This document shows positions 1-7,743 of a DNA stretch of 13,440 nucleotides, piece after piece. The position numbers were made by a program, and so were the translations under genes. Below the pieces are notes generated by a model. It had not been told where the DNA came from and made no database searches. It saw nothing but the letters and a program-made list of their open reading frames with translations. Each line of letters begins with the position of its first letter. Positions within the stretch are counted from its first letter, which is position 1. The stretch is taken from NCBI GenBank assembly GCA_947624845.1, contig CANQMB010000019.1, positions 1 through 13,440 on the forward strand. The letters are read 5' to 3'. The stretch comes from an uncultured Bacilli bacterium (GTDB lineage: Bacteria > Bacillota_I > Bacilli_A > RF39 > UBA660).

Positions 1-540
1 CATTTTTCTGAAAATGGGAAAAAGGTTTTAATTATAAAACCAGCCTGTGATACGAAAGGGAAAGATTATTTGATTTCTAGAATGGGTGCTAAGAAGAAAG
101 TAGATATTATTTTAGATGAAAAGAGCTCTTTACTTTCTGCTCGTTATATGAAAAAACTTTTAAAAGCAGACTTAATTTTGATTGATGAAGCTCAGTTTTT
201 AACACCTCTTCAAGTAGAAGAATTATGGCAATTGACCAAAGAATTTGATATTCCTGTTACCTGTTACGGATTAAAAACAAATTTTAAAAGTGAACTTTTT
301 TTAGGTAGCAAAAGATTATTGGAACTGGCAGATTCTATTAAGGAGTTAGATACGATTACGCTTTGTCCTTGCGGAGAAGAGGCTCATTTTAATGCTCGAA
401 TGGAAAATGGAAAATATTCGCTTGGTGGAGACGAAGTTTTGATTGATGGAGAAAATAGACAAGTTTGTTATCAACCGCTTTGTGGAAAATGTTATTTGCA
501 AAAAGTGATGAATCCATTGCTCGATTTTTCCAAAGAATAG
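1..540 (+). CDS. tdk: Thymidine kinase (type II), 5' end cut off by window
   Basis: Phosphorylates thymidine to dTMP with ATP in the pyrimidine salvage pathway (cytosol). The frame is open from base 1, so the gene begins upstream. About 179 residues are visible, and by comparison with the family roughly 27 N-terminal residues, including the P-loop, are missing. Visible signatures are a KPACD segment followed by SRMG, then LILIDEAQF (about residues 52-60), where the Glu of DEAQ is the expected catalytic base. A zinc-site region follows: CPCG near residue 121, then LCGKC near residue 167. The first pair is C-x-C rather than the C-x-x-C of many type II enzymes; I recall a similar spacing in the E. 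coli-type branch. No terminator is evident after the stop; the next gene has its own promoter 40 bases on. Family assignment is firm. Confidence 0.93.
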   Translation, partial: HFSENGKKVLIIKPACDTKGKDYLISRMGAKKKVDIILDEKSSLLSARYMKKLLKADLILIDEAQFLTPLQVEELWQLTKEFDIPVTCYGLKTNFKSELFLGSKRLLELADSIKELDTITLCPCGEEAHFNARMENGKYSLGGDEVLIDGENRQVCYQPLCGKCYLQKVMNPLLDFSKE

Positions 541-581
541 AAAAATTTCATTTAAATTTCATAAAAATCCACTGGAAATAC

Positions 582-610
582 TTGTAAAATCGTTCATAAA
601 AAAGTATAAT
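582..610 (+). promoter_or_regulatory. Promoter of the YfcC-like carrier gene
   Basis: A -35 box TTGTAA (582-587) and a perfect -10 box TATAAT (605-610) are separated by 17 bases. Transcription would start near 617, at the GGGAGG ribosome site (617-622), so the 5' leader would be only about 11-14 bases. Confidence 0.7.
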
Positions 611-627
611 GATAATGGGAGGTAATT

Positions 628-2037
628 ATGATGAAAAAACATAATACAGTAAAAGTCGTCCTAATTACAATACTTGTTTTGGCATTGCTTAGTTGGATTT
701 TTCCAGTTGCTACATTCCAGACAAGTTATGCAGAAGAAGGACGCATTCAAATGGGACTATTTGATTTATTCTCATATCCACTTACTGCATTTGCATCCTT
801 TGGATATATTGCAATTTTCATCTTAGTCGTTGGTGGTTTCTATGGCGTTTTATATAAAACAGGCGCTTATAGAACATTACTAGACTCTATTGTGAAAAAA
901 TTCAAAGGCAAAGAAAAAATAGTTTTAGCAGTTATTATGTGCTTGTTTGCTATTTTGACTTCTGTTTGTGGACTTGAGTTAGGTCTAATTGTATTTTTCC
1001 CATTCGTATTCTCATTAGTATTGCTGATGGGATATGACAAAGTAGTTGCAGCGTTAACTACAGTTGGATCAGTGATGGTAGGACTTGCAGGAAGTACTTT
1101 TTCTGCAAATAATTCTACAATTTTGACTCAAGTATTAGGAGTAGAATTGACAACTGAAATTGTGACTAAGATCATTATTTTAGTTATCGGACTCGTATTG
1201 TTAGTATTTAATACGATTCGTTATGCTGATTCTCACAAATTAAAAGGAGCGAAAAAAAGTGCAGAGCTTGCTTCTGGTTATATTCCAGAAGAACAAAAAG
1301 GAAAGAAAAAGAAAATCTGGCCTTTAGTATTAATCTTAGACCTTATTTTAGTCATTATGGTTTTAGGATTTATCTCTTGGAGTGAAGCCTTCAATTTAAC
1401 AGTTTTTGATGATATTAATTCAGCTGTTATTGGTTTCAAAGTATTTGGATTTGAAATCTTTGGTAAATTGCTAGGAAATGTTCCAGCGTTTGGCACTTGG
1501 TCAGTTGCTGAGTTAAATTTAATTCTTGTTATTGCATCTTTAATTATTGCCTTTATTTATAAAGTAAAATTTGATGATTATATGCAATCATTTATTAAAG
1601 GGGCAAAAGAGGTTTTAAAACCAGCTGCATTAGTAGTATTGATTTATACTTGCTTAGTTATTGTATTCTATCATTCATATCAATTAGTAATTTATAAAGT
1701 TATTCTTGATCTTACAAAAGGATTCAATATTGCTACTACTGGTGTTGTTGCTATCTTATCTAGTGCACTTAATGTCGATGCATCTTATGCATTCCAAAGT
1801 GTAGTTCCTTATTTGGCAAGTGTTGTAACTGATCAAACTGTATATCCATTAATTGCAGTAATGTTCCAGTCTTTGTATGGTGCTGTTATGTTAGTGGCAC
1901 CAACGAGTATCATCTTAATGGGAACGATTTCTTATTTAGGTGTTTCTTATAAAGATTGGTTGAAAAACGTTTGGAAGTTTGCACTTGAATTTGTAGCTGC
2001 ACTATTTGTTATCTTTATCATATTAGTGCTTATTTAA
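628..2037 (+). CDS. YfcC/DcuC-family (ion transporter superfamily) membrane carrier
   Basis: A polytopic inner-membrane protein of 469 residues, probably a secondary transporter for a small anion or amino acid; the substrate cannot be read from the sequence. The first helix (about residues 8-27) ends in SWIFP, as in YfcC-type proteins. Further hydrophobic segments lie near 48-78, 95-150, 180-195, 230-255, 298-315, 335-350, 365-380 and 445-469. The family-like half-site GSVMVGLAGSTFSANNS (about 150-166) resembles the hairpin of the DcuC/YfcC (PF03606) group. A lysine-rich cytoplasmic loop with GKKKK is near 225. Two in-frame ATGs (628 and 631) follow the GGGAGG at 617-622; 631 has the better spacing (8 against 5 bases). 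The gene is monocistronic, between its own promoter and a strong terminator. Family confidence is good; the exact subfamily is less certain. Confidence 0.8.
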   Translation: MMKKHNTVKVVLITILVLALLSWIFPVATFQTSYAEEGRIQMGLFDLFSYPLTAFASFGYIAIFILVVGGFYGVLYKTGAYRTLLDSIVKKFKGKEKIVLAVIMCLFAILTSVCGLELGLIVFFPFVFSLVLLMGYDKVVAALTTVGSVMVGLAGSTFSANNSTILTQVLGVELTTEIVTKIIILVIGLVLLVFNTIRYADSHKLKGAKKSAELASGYIPEEQKGKKKKIWPLVLILDLILVIMVLGFISWSEAFNLTVFDDINSAVIGFKVFGFEIFGKLLGNVPAFGTWSVAELNLILVIASLIIAFIYKVKFDDYMQSFIKGAKEVLKPAALVVLIYTCLVIVFYHSYQLVIYKVILDLTKGFNIATTGVVAILSSALNVDASYAFQSVVPYLASVVTDQTVYPLIAVMFQSLYGAVMLVAPTSIILMGTISYLGVSYKDWLKNVWKFALEFVAALFVIFIILVLI

Positions 2038-2047
2038 AAGAAAAATG

Positions 2048-2071
2048 AGAAGCCATTGGGCTTCTTTTTTT
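2048..2071 (+). terminator. Intrinsic terminator of the carrier gene
   Basis: A perfect 7-bp stem AGAAGCC/GGCTTCT (2048-2054 with 2059-2065) closes a 4-base loop and runs into seven T residues (2065-2071), 11 bases past the stop codon. Confidence 0.93.
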
Positions 2072-2105
2072 GTGGATTTTGTCATAATTTTTTGAACATA
2101 AATTA

Positions 2106-2135
2106 TTGAAAGTTATCTCAAAATAATCATAGAAT
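2106..2135 (+). promoter_or_regulatory. Probable clpC promoter
   Basis: TTGAAA (2106-2111) and TAGAAT (2130-2135) are 18 bases apart. An overlapping TATAGT (2135-2140) is an alternative -10 without a good -35. The predicted leader before the TTG start is about 18 bases. I see no CtsR-type direct heptad repeat (GGTCAAA) here. Confidence 0.45.
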
Positions 2136-2159
2136 ATAGTTAGAAAGAAGGGGATAACA

Positions 2160-4463
2160 TTGTTTTCAAAATTTAGTGAAGAAGCTCAAAAAGTACTCAT
2201 GGATGCCAAACGAGAAATGCAAAAGTTGAAACATCCCTATGTTGGTAGTGAACATTTGTTACTTGCGATTTTAAATCAAAAAGATTTATCGGTAACGAAG
2301 AAATTAGAAAGTTATGGAATTAATTATAAAAAATTTCGGGAAGAATTGATTCAAATTGTCGGGGTTGGAAAAACGGCAAATCAATGGTTTTTATATACAC
2401 CACTTCTAAAAAGAATATTGGAGTCTTCGATGCTAGATGCCAAAGAAGAAAAAGAAAAAGAAGTCACAGTAGGACAACTTTTTTTATCTTTGTTAGAAGA
2501 AGGAGAGGGCGTTGCGATTCGACTTTTGGTCGGAATGGGAATCGATATTGATAAACTGTATAATGAGTTTTCGAATAAAATTATGTACAAAAAAACTTCA
2601 AAGAAAAAATTGAGTATTGAAGAATATGCAGTTGATTTTAATAAAAAAGTACAAAAGGGCGAAATTGATCCAGTGATCGGTAGAGAAGAAGAAGTGTCTA
2701 GAGTTATTGAAATTTTATCTAGACGAATTAAAAATAATCCTTTGTTAATTGGAGATGCTGGGGTTGGGAAAACGGCGATTGTGGAGGAGTTAGCTACTCG
2801 TATTGAAAATAAAGAAGTGCCAAAAAGTTTGTATCATAAGAGAATTTTATCGGTCTCTATGGCTTCTTTAATCGCTGGAACTAAATACCGTGGTGAATTT
2901 GAAGAAAGGATGAATAAAATCCTCCTAGAGATTGAGAATAATGAGGATATTATTCTATTCATTGATGAAATTCATACGTTAGTCGGTGCTGGAGGGGCTG
3001 AAGGTGCTATTGATGCTTCCAATATTTTAAAACCCGCTTTGGCAAGAGGAAAAATTAAGGTAATTGGTGCCACTACAATTAGTGAATATAAAGAGTTTAT
3101 GGAACAAGATAAGGCACTAGATCGTCGGTTTCAAAAATTGCTTATCGAAGAACCAACCAAAGAAAAGACCAAAGATATTTTAACACATTTAAAACCAATT
3201 TATGAAAGTTATCATGGAACGATTCTTTCAGATGAAGTGATCGATTTTATTATTGAACTTAGCAATCGATATATTTATGATCGAAAACAGCCGGATAAGG
3301 CAATTGATATTTTAGATGAGGTATGCGCGAAAACCAGTCTTTCTCTTGGGAAAAATGAAAAGAAATTACAGGAGATCAATAAGAAATTAAAGGTAATTCA
3401 AAACTTAAAGAATCAATCGATTATGGATCAAAATTTTGAACAGGCTTCCAATTATAAAAAAGAGGAGTATTTTTTGGAAGATCAAAAAAATAAATTAGAA
3501 TTACAATTTTTAAAAAATCAAAAACCAAAAGAAATTACAAAAGAGATGGTTCGAGAAGTCGTTTATTTGAAGACGAAAATTCCTATTTTTGAGTCTGGAA
3601 AAAACTTAAATAAAGAAATGGAAAAACTAGAGAAAAATTTAAATGAGAAAATACTAGGTCAGGAAGATATTATTGAACAATTGGTCTCATTTACAAAAAA
3701 ATATCGTAGTAATTATCTACCTCATCGTCCGTATTCCTTTTTGTTTGTCGGTTCTACCGGCGTAGGAAAAACGGCTTTAGTCAAAGAATATGCAAAAACA
3801 CAAGTACCAAAAAATTCCTTTTTAAGAATTGATATGAGTGAATATAAAGAAGAACACTCCATCAGTAAATTAATTGGGGCTCCTCCTGGATATGTCGGAT
3901 ATCATGATCAAAGTGCGGTTTTAAACCGAGTCATTGAACATCCTCATACCATCCTTCTTTTAGATGAAGTAGAGAAGGCACATCCCAGCGTTTTAAAACT
4001 TTTTTTACAAATTTTAGATGAAGGTGTCATCCATAATAGTAAAGGAGAAGAAATTCATTTTTCGAATGCCTTAATTTTCATGACTTCAAATTTAGGAAGT
4101 CGCAATCAGTCCATTGGATTTCAAAATGATGAAAAACAAGCACAGACAGATTCTTTAGAGGAATATTTTGGTATGGAATTTATGAATCGACTAGATCATA
4201 TCTTTTATTTTAATCATATGGAAAGTTCGATCATTGAAAAAATTATTCTAAAAAAATTAGAAAATTTAAAGAAAAGAAGAAAGGAAATAAAAATTAAGTT
4301 TTCAACAAAACTTGTGGAAGAAATTAAAAAGCGATGTGATTTTCAAAAATTTGGTGCTAGAAAAGTGGATAAAATTATTTCAGAAGAGATCGATGCGGTG
4401 ATTATTGAGAGTTTTATCCAAGGGAAATCCACAATTACTGTGCAAAATCTTTCTTCGCCATGA
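2160..4463 (+). CDS. clpC: ClpC-type HSP100 AAA+ unfoldase
   Basis: A hexameric ATP-driven unfoldase that feeds proteins to the ClpP protease. The 767 residues show an N-terminal Clp repeat domain (1-145). D1 has Walker A GDAGVGKT (198-205) and Walker B FIDE (D269/E270). A middle domain near 400-450 holds a UVR-like DQNFEQA stretch. D2 has Walker A GSTGVGKT (531-538) and Walker B LLDE (D602/E603), a ClpP-docking IGF loop (652-654) and sensor-2 GAR (732-734). The IGF loop and middle domain point to ClpC rather than ClpB. Translation starts at TTG, 6 bases after AAGGGG (2148-2153); no better ATG lies nearby, and starting at the next Met would remove part of the N domain. In B. subtilis the gene follows ctsR-mcsA-mcsB; here it stands alone behind a carrier gene. 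It is slightly shorter than the usual 810 or so residues, with all catalytic motifs intact. Confidence 0.95.
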   Translation: MFSKFSEEAQKVLMDAKREMQKLKHPYVGSEHLLLAILNQKDLSVTKKLESYGINYKKFREELIQIVGVGKTANQWFLYTPLLKRILESSMLDAKEEKEKEVTVGQLFLSLLEEGEGVAIRLLVGMGIDIDKLYNEFSNKIMYKKTSKKKLSIEEYAVDFNKKVQKGEIDPVIGREEEVSRVIEILSRRIKNNPLLIGDAGVGKTAIVEELATRIENKEVPKSLYHKRILSVSMASLIAGTKYRGEFEERMNKILLEIENNEDIILFIDEIHTLVGAGGAEGAIDASNILKPALARGKIKVIGATTISEYKEFMEQDKALDRRFQKLLIEEPTKEKTKDILTHLKPIYESYHGTILSDEVIDFIIELSNRYIYDRKQPDKAIDILDEVCAKTSLSLGKNEKKLQEINKKLKVIQNLKNQSIMDQNFEQASNYKKEEYFLEDQKNKLELQFLKNQKPKEITKEMVREVVYLKTKIPIFESGKNLNKEMEKLEKNLNEKILGQEDIIEQLVSFTKKYRSNYLPHRPYSFLFVGSTGVGKTALVKEYAKTQVPKNSFLRIDMSEYKEEHSISKLIGAPPGYVGYHDQSAVLNRVIEHPHTILLLDEVEKAHPSVLKLFLQILDEGVIHNSKGEEIHFSNALIFMTSNLGSRNQSIGFQNDEKQAQTDSLEEYFGMEFMNRLDHIFYFNHMESSIIEKIILKKLENLKKRRKEIKIKFSTKLVEEIKKRCDFQKFGARKVDKIISEEIDAVIIESFIQGKSTITVQNLSSP

Positions 4464-4469
4464 TTTTGG

Positions 4470-4498
4470 TTAACGAAATTTGAAACTTGTGATATACT
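4470..4498 (+). promoter_or_regulatory. Promoter of cysS (extended -10)
   Basis: An extended -10, TGA-TATACT (4490-4498), lies 17 bases after a weak -35, TTAACG (4470-4475). Transcription would begin near 4505, giving a leader of about 19 bases. The -35 sits inside a near-palindrome centred on GTTAAC (4465-4478). Confidence 0.65.
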
Positions 4499-4523
4499 AT
4501 AGTGGAAGTTTGAGGTGGAGTTT

Positions 4524-5918
4524 ATGAAAATATATAATACGTTAACTAGAAAAGTAGAAGAGTTTATTCCTCATGAAGAGGGAGTTGTTCGTATGTATAC
4601 TTGTGGTCCTACCGTCTATAGTTATGCTCATATTGGAAATTTTCGTACTTATATATTTGAAGATATCTTACAAAAGGGTTTGGAATATTTAGGTTATGAA
4701 GTAAAAAGAGTGATGAATATTACCGATGTTGGTCATATGACTAGTGATAGTGATTCTGGTGAAGATAAGATGATTCGTGGGGCAAAAAAAGAGGGGAAGA
4801 CGGTCTATGAGATTGCGGATTTTTATACCGAAGCTTTCTTAAAAGACATGGAATTATTAAACATTAAACGTCCTGCAACTATTGAAAGAGCGAGTCATCA
4901 TATTGATACTTATATCCAAATGGTGGAAAAACTATTACGTGATGGTTATGCTTATATTTCTTCTGGCAACGTATATTTTGATATTAGTAAAGCGAAAAAT
5001 TATTATCAACTTTCTGGAAAAAAGAAAGAAGAGCTAATGATTGGAGTTCGTGATACTGTCGAAGAAGATAAAGCGAAAAAAAATCCAGCGGATTTCGGGC
5101 TTTGGTTTACGCTATCTAAATTTGAAAATCAAGCGATGAAATGGGATTCTCCTTGGGGCGTCGGTTATCCAGGATGGCATATTGAATGTTCGGGAATCTC
5201 TGGTAAATATTTAGGTGAATATCTAGATATCCATTGTGGTGCTGTTGATAATATTTTCCCTCATCATACGAATGAAATTGCACAAAGTGAAGCTTATTTT
5301 GGTCATCCATGGTGTAAGTATTGGGTTCATGGAGAGTTTTTAAATGATCAAAGTGGTAAAATGGCCAAATCTAGTGGTGAATTTTTAACAGTATCGTTAT
5401 TAATCTCTAAAGGTTATCATCCCCTAGACTATCGTTATTTTTGCTTGGGAAGTCAATACCGAAAACCATTAGTATTTTCATATGATTCTCTAGATCAAGC
5501 GAAAAAAGCTTATCAGAAATTAAAAGATAAAGTTCGAGGATTAAAAAACGACGGAGAATATCAAGAAAATTTTGCCAAGGGCTATCAACAAAAATTTAGA
5601 GAAGCGATTGAAAATGATTTAAATACTTCTATGATGTTAACTGTACTTTATGATGTTTTAAAAGATCAAAGTATGAATGATTTTACAAAACGTGAATTAG
5701 TAAAAGATTTTGATCGAGTATTGTCTCTTTCTTTACTAGAAGAAGAAGAGATTGATCCAAATTTAGAACAGTATATTTTAGAGGCTATTGAAAAAAGAAA
5801 AGAAGCGAAGGCGAATAAAAATTATCAAGAGGCTGATCGAATTCGAGATGAACTTTTGGAAAAGGGAATTCAATTATTGGATGGAAGAGAGCAAACTACT
5901 TATAAAATAATAAAATAA
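4524..5918 (+). CDS. cysS: Cysteinyl-tRNA synthetase
   Basis: Class I aminoacyl-tRNA synthetase charging tRNA-Cys. From the ATG at 4524 it has 464 residues; an upstream in-frame GTG at 4515 lies inside the ribosome site (GAGGTGG, 4512-4518) and is not a plausible start. The catalytic HIGN is at 36-39. Zinc ligands of the cysteine-discriminating site are C27, C222, H247 and E251; the last three keep the 25- and 4-residue spacing of E. coli C209/H234/E238. The KMSKS loop reads KMAKS (279-283), a mild variant. The C-terminal anticodon-binding part contains the usual EADRIRDEL near 430-438. In B. subtilis cysS lies between cysE and mrnC; here it follows clpC directly, with its own promoter and terminator. 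Confidence 0.97.
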   Translation: MKIYNTLTRKVEEFIPHEEGVVRMYTCGPTVYSYAHIGNFRTYIFEDILQKGLEYLGYEVKRVMNITDVGHMTSDSDSGEDKMIRGAKKEGKTVYEIADFYTEAFLKDMELLNIKRPATIERASHHIDTYIQMVEKLLRDGYAYISSGNVYFDISKAKNYYQLSGKKKEELMIGVRDTVEEDKAKKNPADFGLWFTLSKFENQAMKWDSPWGVGYPGWHIECSGISGKYLGEYLDIHCGAVDNIFPHHTNEIAQSEAYFGHPWCKYWVHGEFLNDQSGKMAKSSGEFLTVSLLISKGYHPLDYRYFCLGSQYRKPLVFSYDSLDQAKKAYQKLKDKVRGLKNDGEYQENFAKGYQQKFREAIENDLNTSMMLTVLYDVLKDQSMNDFTKRELVKDFDRVLSLSLLEEEEIDPNLEQYILEAIEKRKEAKANKNYQEADRIRDELLEKGIQLLDGREQTTYKIIK

Positions 5919-5946
5919 ATTGACGAATAGTCAATTTTTCTTTTTA
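5918..5946 (+). terminator. Intrinsic terminator after cysS
   Basis: A 7-bp A/T-rich stem AATTGAC/GTCAATT (5918-5924 with 5930-5936) has a 5-base loop and is followed by TTTTT-C-TTTTT. It starts on the last base of the cysS stop codon and abuts the next promoter. The stem has only two G-C pairs, so some read-through is likely. Confidence 0.72.
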
Positions 5947-5947
5947 A

Positions 5948-5956
5948 TGATATACT
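5948..5956 (+). promoter_or_regulatory. Extended -10 promoter of mrnC-rlmB-sigma operon
   Basis: TGA-TATACT (5948-5956) repeats exactly the extended -10 seen before cysS. No good -35 lies at 16-18 bases upstream, so the promoter would rely on the extended -10. The predicted start near 5963 leaves a leader of about 9 bases before the ATG at 5972. Confidence 0.5.
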
Positions 5957-5971
5957 AAAGTTGGTGGTTGA

Positions 5972-6355
5972 ATGAAAACAATAGAAAAAAATGTCTTAGT
6001 CCTTGCTTATCTCGGGGATACAATATATGAAAATTATGTCCGTAGACATTTGATTGAACGTGGAATTGCCAATGTCAATGATCTTCAAAAAGAATCCGTT
6101 CAATATGTAAGTGCTAAGAGACAATCTTTCTTTGTTCAAAAACTGTTAGAAAAAAATTTTTTTACTGAAGAAGAAATAACTATTATAAAAAGAGCAAGAA
6201 ATTACAAAACAACTTCCCATCCTAAAAATTGTTCGATCGGGGACTATAAATATGCTACGGGTTTAGAGAGTTTAATTGGTTATTTGAGCTTGGAAAAGAA
6301 AGAAGAACGAATTGATGAAATTATGAAGATGATATTTGGAGGAAATTTATGTTAG
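5972..6355 (+). CDS. mrnC: Mini-ribonuclease III (23S rRNA maturation)
   Basis: Dimeric dsRNA endonuclease that trims the 23S rRNA precursor. It is an RNase III catalytic domain without the dsRNA-binding domain, which fits the 127-residue length. The catalytic signature AYLGD (12-16, D16) and the C-terminal half-site YATGLESLIGYL (94-105, E99) supply the expected metal ligands; the basic KRARNYK (73-79) fits RNA contact. An in-frame stop lies directly before the ATG, fixing the start; the ribosome site GGTGG (5963-5967) is weak. It overlaps rlmB by seven bases, and both act on 23S rRNA. In B. subtilis the same pair follows cysS. Confidence 0.95.
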   Translation: MKTIEKNVLVLAYLGDTIYENYVRRHLIERGIANVNDLQKESVQYVSAKRQSFFVQKLLEKNFFTEEEITIIKRARNYKTTSHPKNCSIGDYKYATGLESLIGYLSLEKKEERIDEIMKMIFGGNLC

Positions 6356-7041
6356 TTTATGGAAAAAATGTTGCGAAAGAATTTTTAAAAAATCCAAAAA
6401 ACATTCAAAAAGTAATTTTACAAGAAAATTTTGATGATAAAGAAATACTTTCGTTATTAGAAAATAATATTTTCAAGGTCGAAACTTTACGAAAATATGA
6501 AATGGATCATTTGGTAGATGGGCTTCATCAGGGTATAATGTTAGAAATTCGAGATTACCAATATAAAGATTTAACAGAATTGTTAGAGTCTAATTTTTTA
6601 GTTATGCTAGATCATATTGAGGATCCACATAATTTAGGTGCAATTATTCGAACTTGTGAGGCCGCAGGGGTATCTGGGGTAATTATTGCGAAAGATCGAC
6701 AGGCTGGAGTGACACCTACGGTTGTAAAAACAAGTGCTGGTGCTATTTATCATTTACCTGTTTGTCAAGTGACTAATTTAAATCAGACGATATCTACTTT
6801 AAAAGATCATGGCTTTTGGATTGTCGGAACTGCACTGGAAGATAGCACCGATTATCGTGAAATTGATTACAGTGGAAAGATTGTGTTGATTATTGGCAAC
6901 GAAGGGAAAGGGATCAGTCGCTTGGTTCGTTCTTCTTGTGATTTTATGGCAAAAATTCCAATGTATGGAACTACTAATAGTTTAAATGCATCCGTTGCTA
7001 GTGGTATTATGATCTATGAGGTAATCCGTAATAGAAAGTAG
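6349..7041 (+). CDS. rlmB: 23S rRNA 2'-O-ribose methyltransferase, TrmH/SpoU family
   Basis: SAM-dependent SPOUT enzyme expected to methylate a ribose in the peptidyl-transferase region of 23S rRNA (G2251 in E. coli). The 230 residues begin with a small L30e-like substrate-binding domain (1-70), followed by the knotted catalytic domain. Motif 1 is LDHIEDPHNLGAIIRT (87-102, with N95 and R101); motif 2 is IGNEGKG (182-188); motif 3 is NSLNASVA (210-217). The start is set by GGAGG (6339-6343) inside the end of mrnC; ATGTTAG holds both the start and the mrnC stop, implying translational coupling. It is followed six bases on by the sigma gene; the YacP/Rae1 gene found here in B. subtilis is absent. 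The precise target nucleotide is inferred from family and synteny. Confidence 0.94.
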   Translation: MLVYGKNVAKEFLKNPKNIQKVILQENFDDKEILSLLENNIFKVETLRKYEMDHLVDGLHQGIMLEIRDYQYKDLTELLESNFLVMLDHIEDPHNLGAIIRTCEAAGVSGVIIAKDRQAGVTPTVVKTSAGAIYHLPVCQVTNLNQTISTLKDHGFWIVGTALEDSTDYREIDYSGKIVLIIGNEGKGISRLVRSSCDFMAKIPMYGTTNSLNASVASGIMIYEVIRNRK

Positions 7042-7047
7042 GAGATT

Positions 7048-7671
7048 ATGGATTATAAAAATGTCAATGATTATGAAATGTTATATTTAATTGGAGAAAA
7101 AGATGAACGAGCAGAGAAAATTTTGTATGCAAAATATAAAAATTTAATTATGAAGGTTGCTCCCAAATATTTATCTTTTGCCTCTTCTCGTGGCGCAGAA
7201 TTAGATGATTTAGTTCAGGAAGGTTTCCTTGGCCTTTATTCAGCAATTAAAAATTATCGACCAGAAAATCAAGTCTTGTTTTATACTTTTGCTTTAGTTT
7301 GTATTGAAAGGCAATTATCGACGTATTGTAAAAGACTCAGTTCTATGCGTCAAGAAGTTTTAAATCATAGTTATTCTCTGGATATCCAGTTTGATGATGT
7401 TCGAGATCCCTTTGCAGAATGTATTGCCTCTTCTGAGGATGGACCTTATGAGAATTTATTATTTTCAGATTACGTATTGCAAATTTTAGACTTTAAAAAT
7501 AATTTACCGAAAGATATTGCCTTAGTTTTTGAACTTCGTCTCAATGGTTTTCGGTATCAAGAAATTAGTACATTATTAGATATTCCTAAAAGAAAAGTGG
7601 ATAGTGCATTAAGTCATATTCGAACAAAACTGAAAAATTCACATGTAAAAAAGTATCTAATTGAAGTTTAA
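7048..7671 (+). CDS. sigH: Sigma-H-like sigma-70 family factor
   Basis: RNA polymerase sigma subunit of 207 residues with only regions 2 and 4. Region 2 spans about 26-92, with AKYKNLIMKVAPKYL, DDLVQEGFLGLYSAI (53-67) and FALVCIERQL (81-90). Region 4 spans about 153-195, with LRLNGFRYQEISTLL then KRKVDSALSHIRTKL. The region-4 helix-turn-helix resembles B. subtilis SigH (GRSYQEISDEL), and the locus between rlmB and secE is where sigH lies there. AGGAG (7040-7044), overlapping the rlmB stop, is only three bases from the ATG, so translation is probably coupled. SigH drives entry into sporulation and competence in Bacillus; whether it does so here is not shown. Co-transcription with rRNA-processing genes suggests basal expression. 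It could instead be a ComX-like alternative sigma. Confidence 0.85.
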   Translation: MDYKNVNDYEMLYLIGEKDERAEKILYAKYKNLIMKVAPKYLSFASSRGAELDDLVQEGFLGLYSAIKNYRPENQVLFYTFALVCIERQLSTYCKRLSSMRQEVLNHSYSLDIQFDDVRDPFAECIASSEDGPYENLLFSDYVLQILDFKNNLPKDIALVFELRLNGFRYQEISTLLDIPKRKVDSALSHIRTKLKNSHVKKYLIEV

Positions 7672-7677
7672 TGGGGA

Positions 7678-7706
7678 ACAAATGGAATTATCATTTGTTT
7701 TTTTTT
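7678..7706 (+). terminator. Intrinsic terminator of the mrnC-rlmB-sigma operon
   Basis: A 7-bp stem ACAAATG/CATTTGT (7678-7684 with 7692-7698), a 7-base loop and nine T residues (7698-7706), beginning 7 bases after the stop. Confidence 0.9.
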
Positions 7707-7712
7707 ATAAAT

Positions 7713-7729
7713 TGATATAAAATGATAAT
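7713..7729 (+). promoter_or_regulatory. Probable -10 region for the tail-anchored protein gene
   Basis: TGA-TATAAA (7713-7721) is an extended -10 and GATAAT (7724-7729) an alternative. Neither has a convincing -35; the upstream bases are the T tract of the preceding terminator. The predicted leader is about 10-16 bases. Confidence 0.4.
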
Positions 7730-7743
7730 AGGGTGACTAGGAT

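Noticed and set aside
541..569. Terminator after thymidine kinase
   Set aside because: The AAATTTCAT units form a direct repeat rather than a stable hairpin, and no T run follows.
1278..1496. Minus-strand ORF of 72 codons inside the carrier gene
   Set aside because: It is opposite a clear membrane protein frame, has no ribosome site or family-like sequence, and its composition is that of an antisense shadow.
2072..2159. CtsR operator upstream of clpC
   Set aside because: No pair of GGTCAAA-like heptads in direct repeat was found on either strand; TTGAAC and TTGAAA are too degenerate.
5920..5925. TTGACG as -35 for the mrnC promoter
   Set aside because: It is 25 bases from the -10, too far, and it forms one arm of the cysS terminator.
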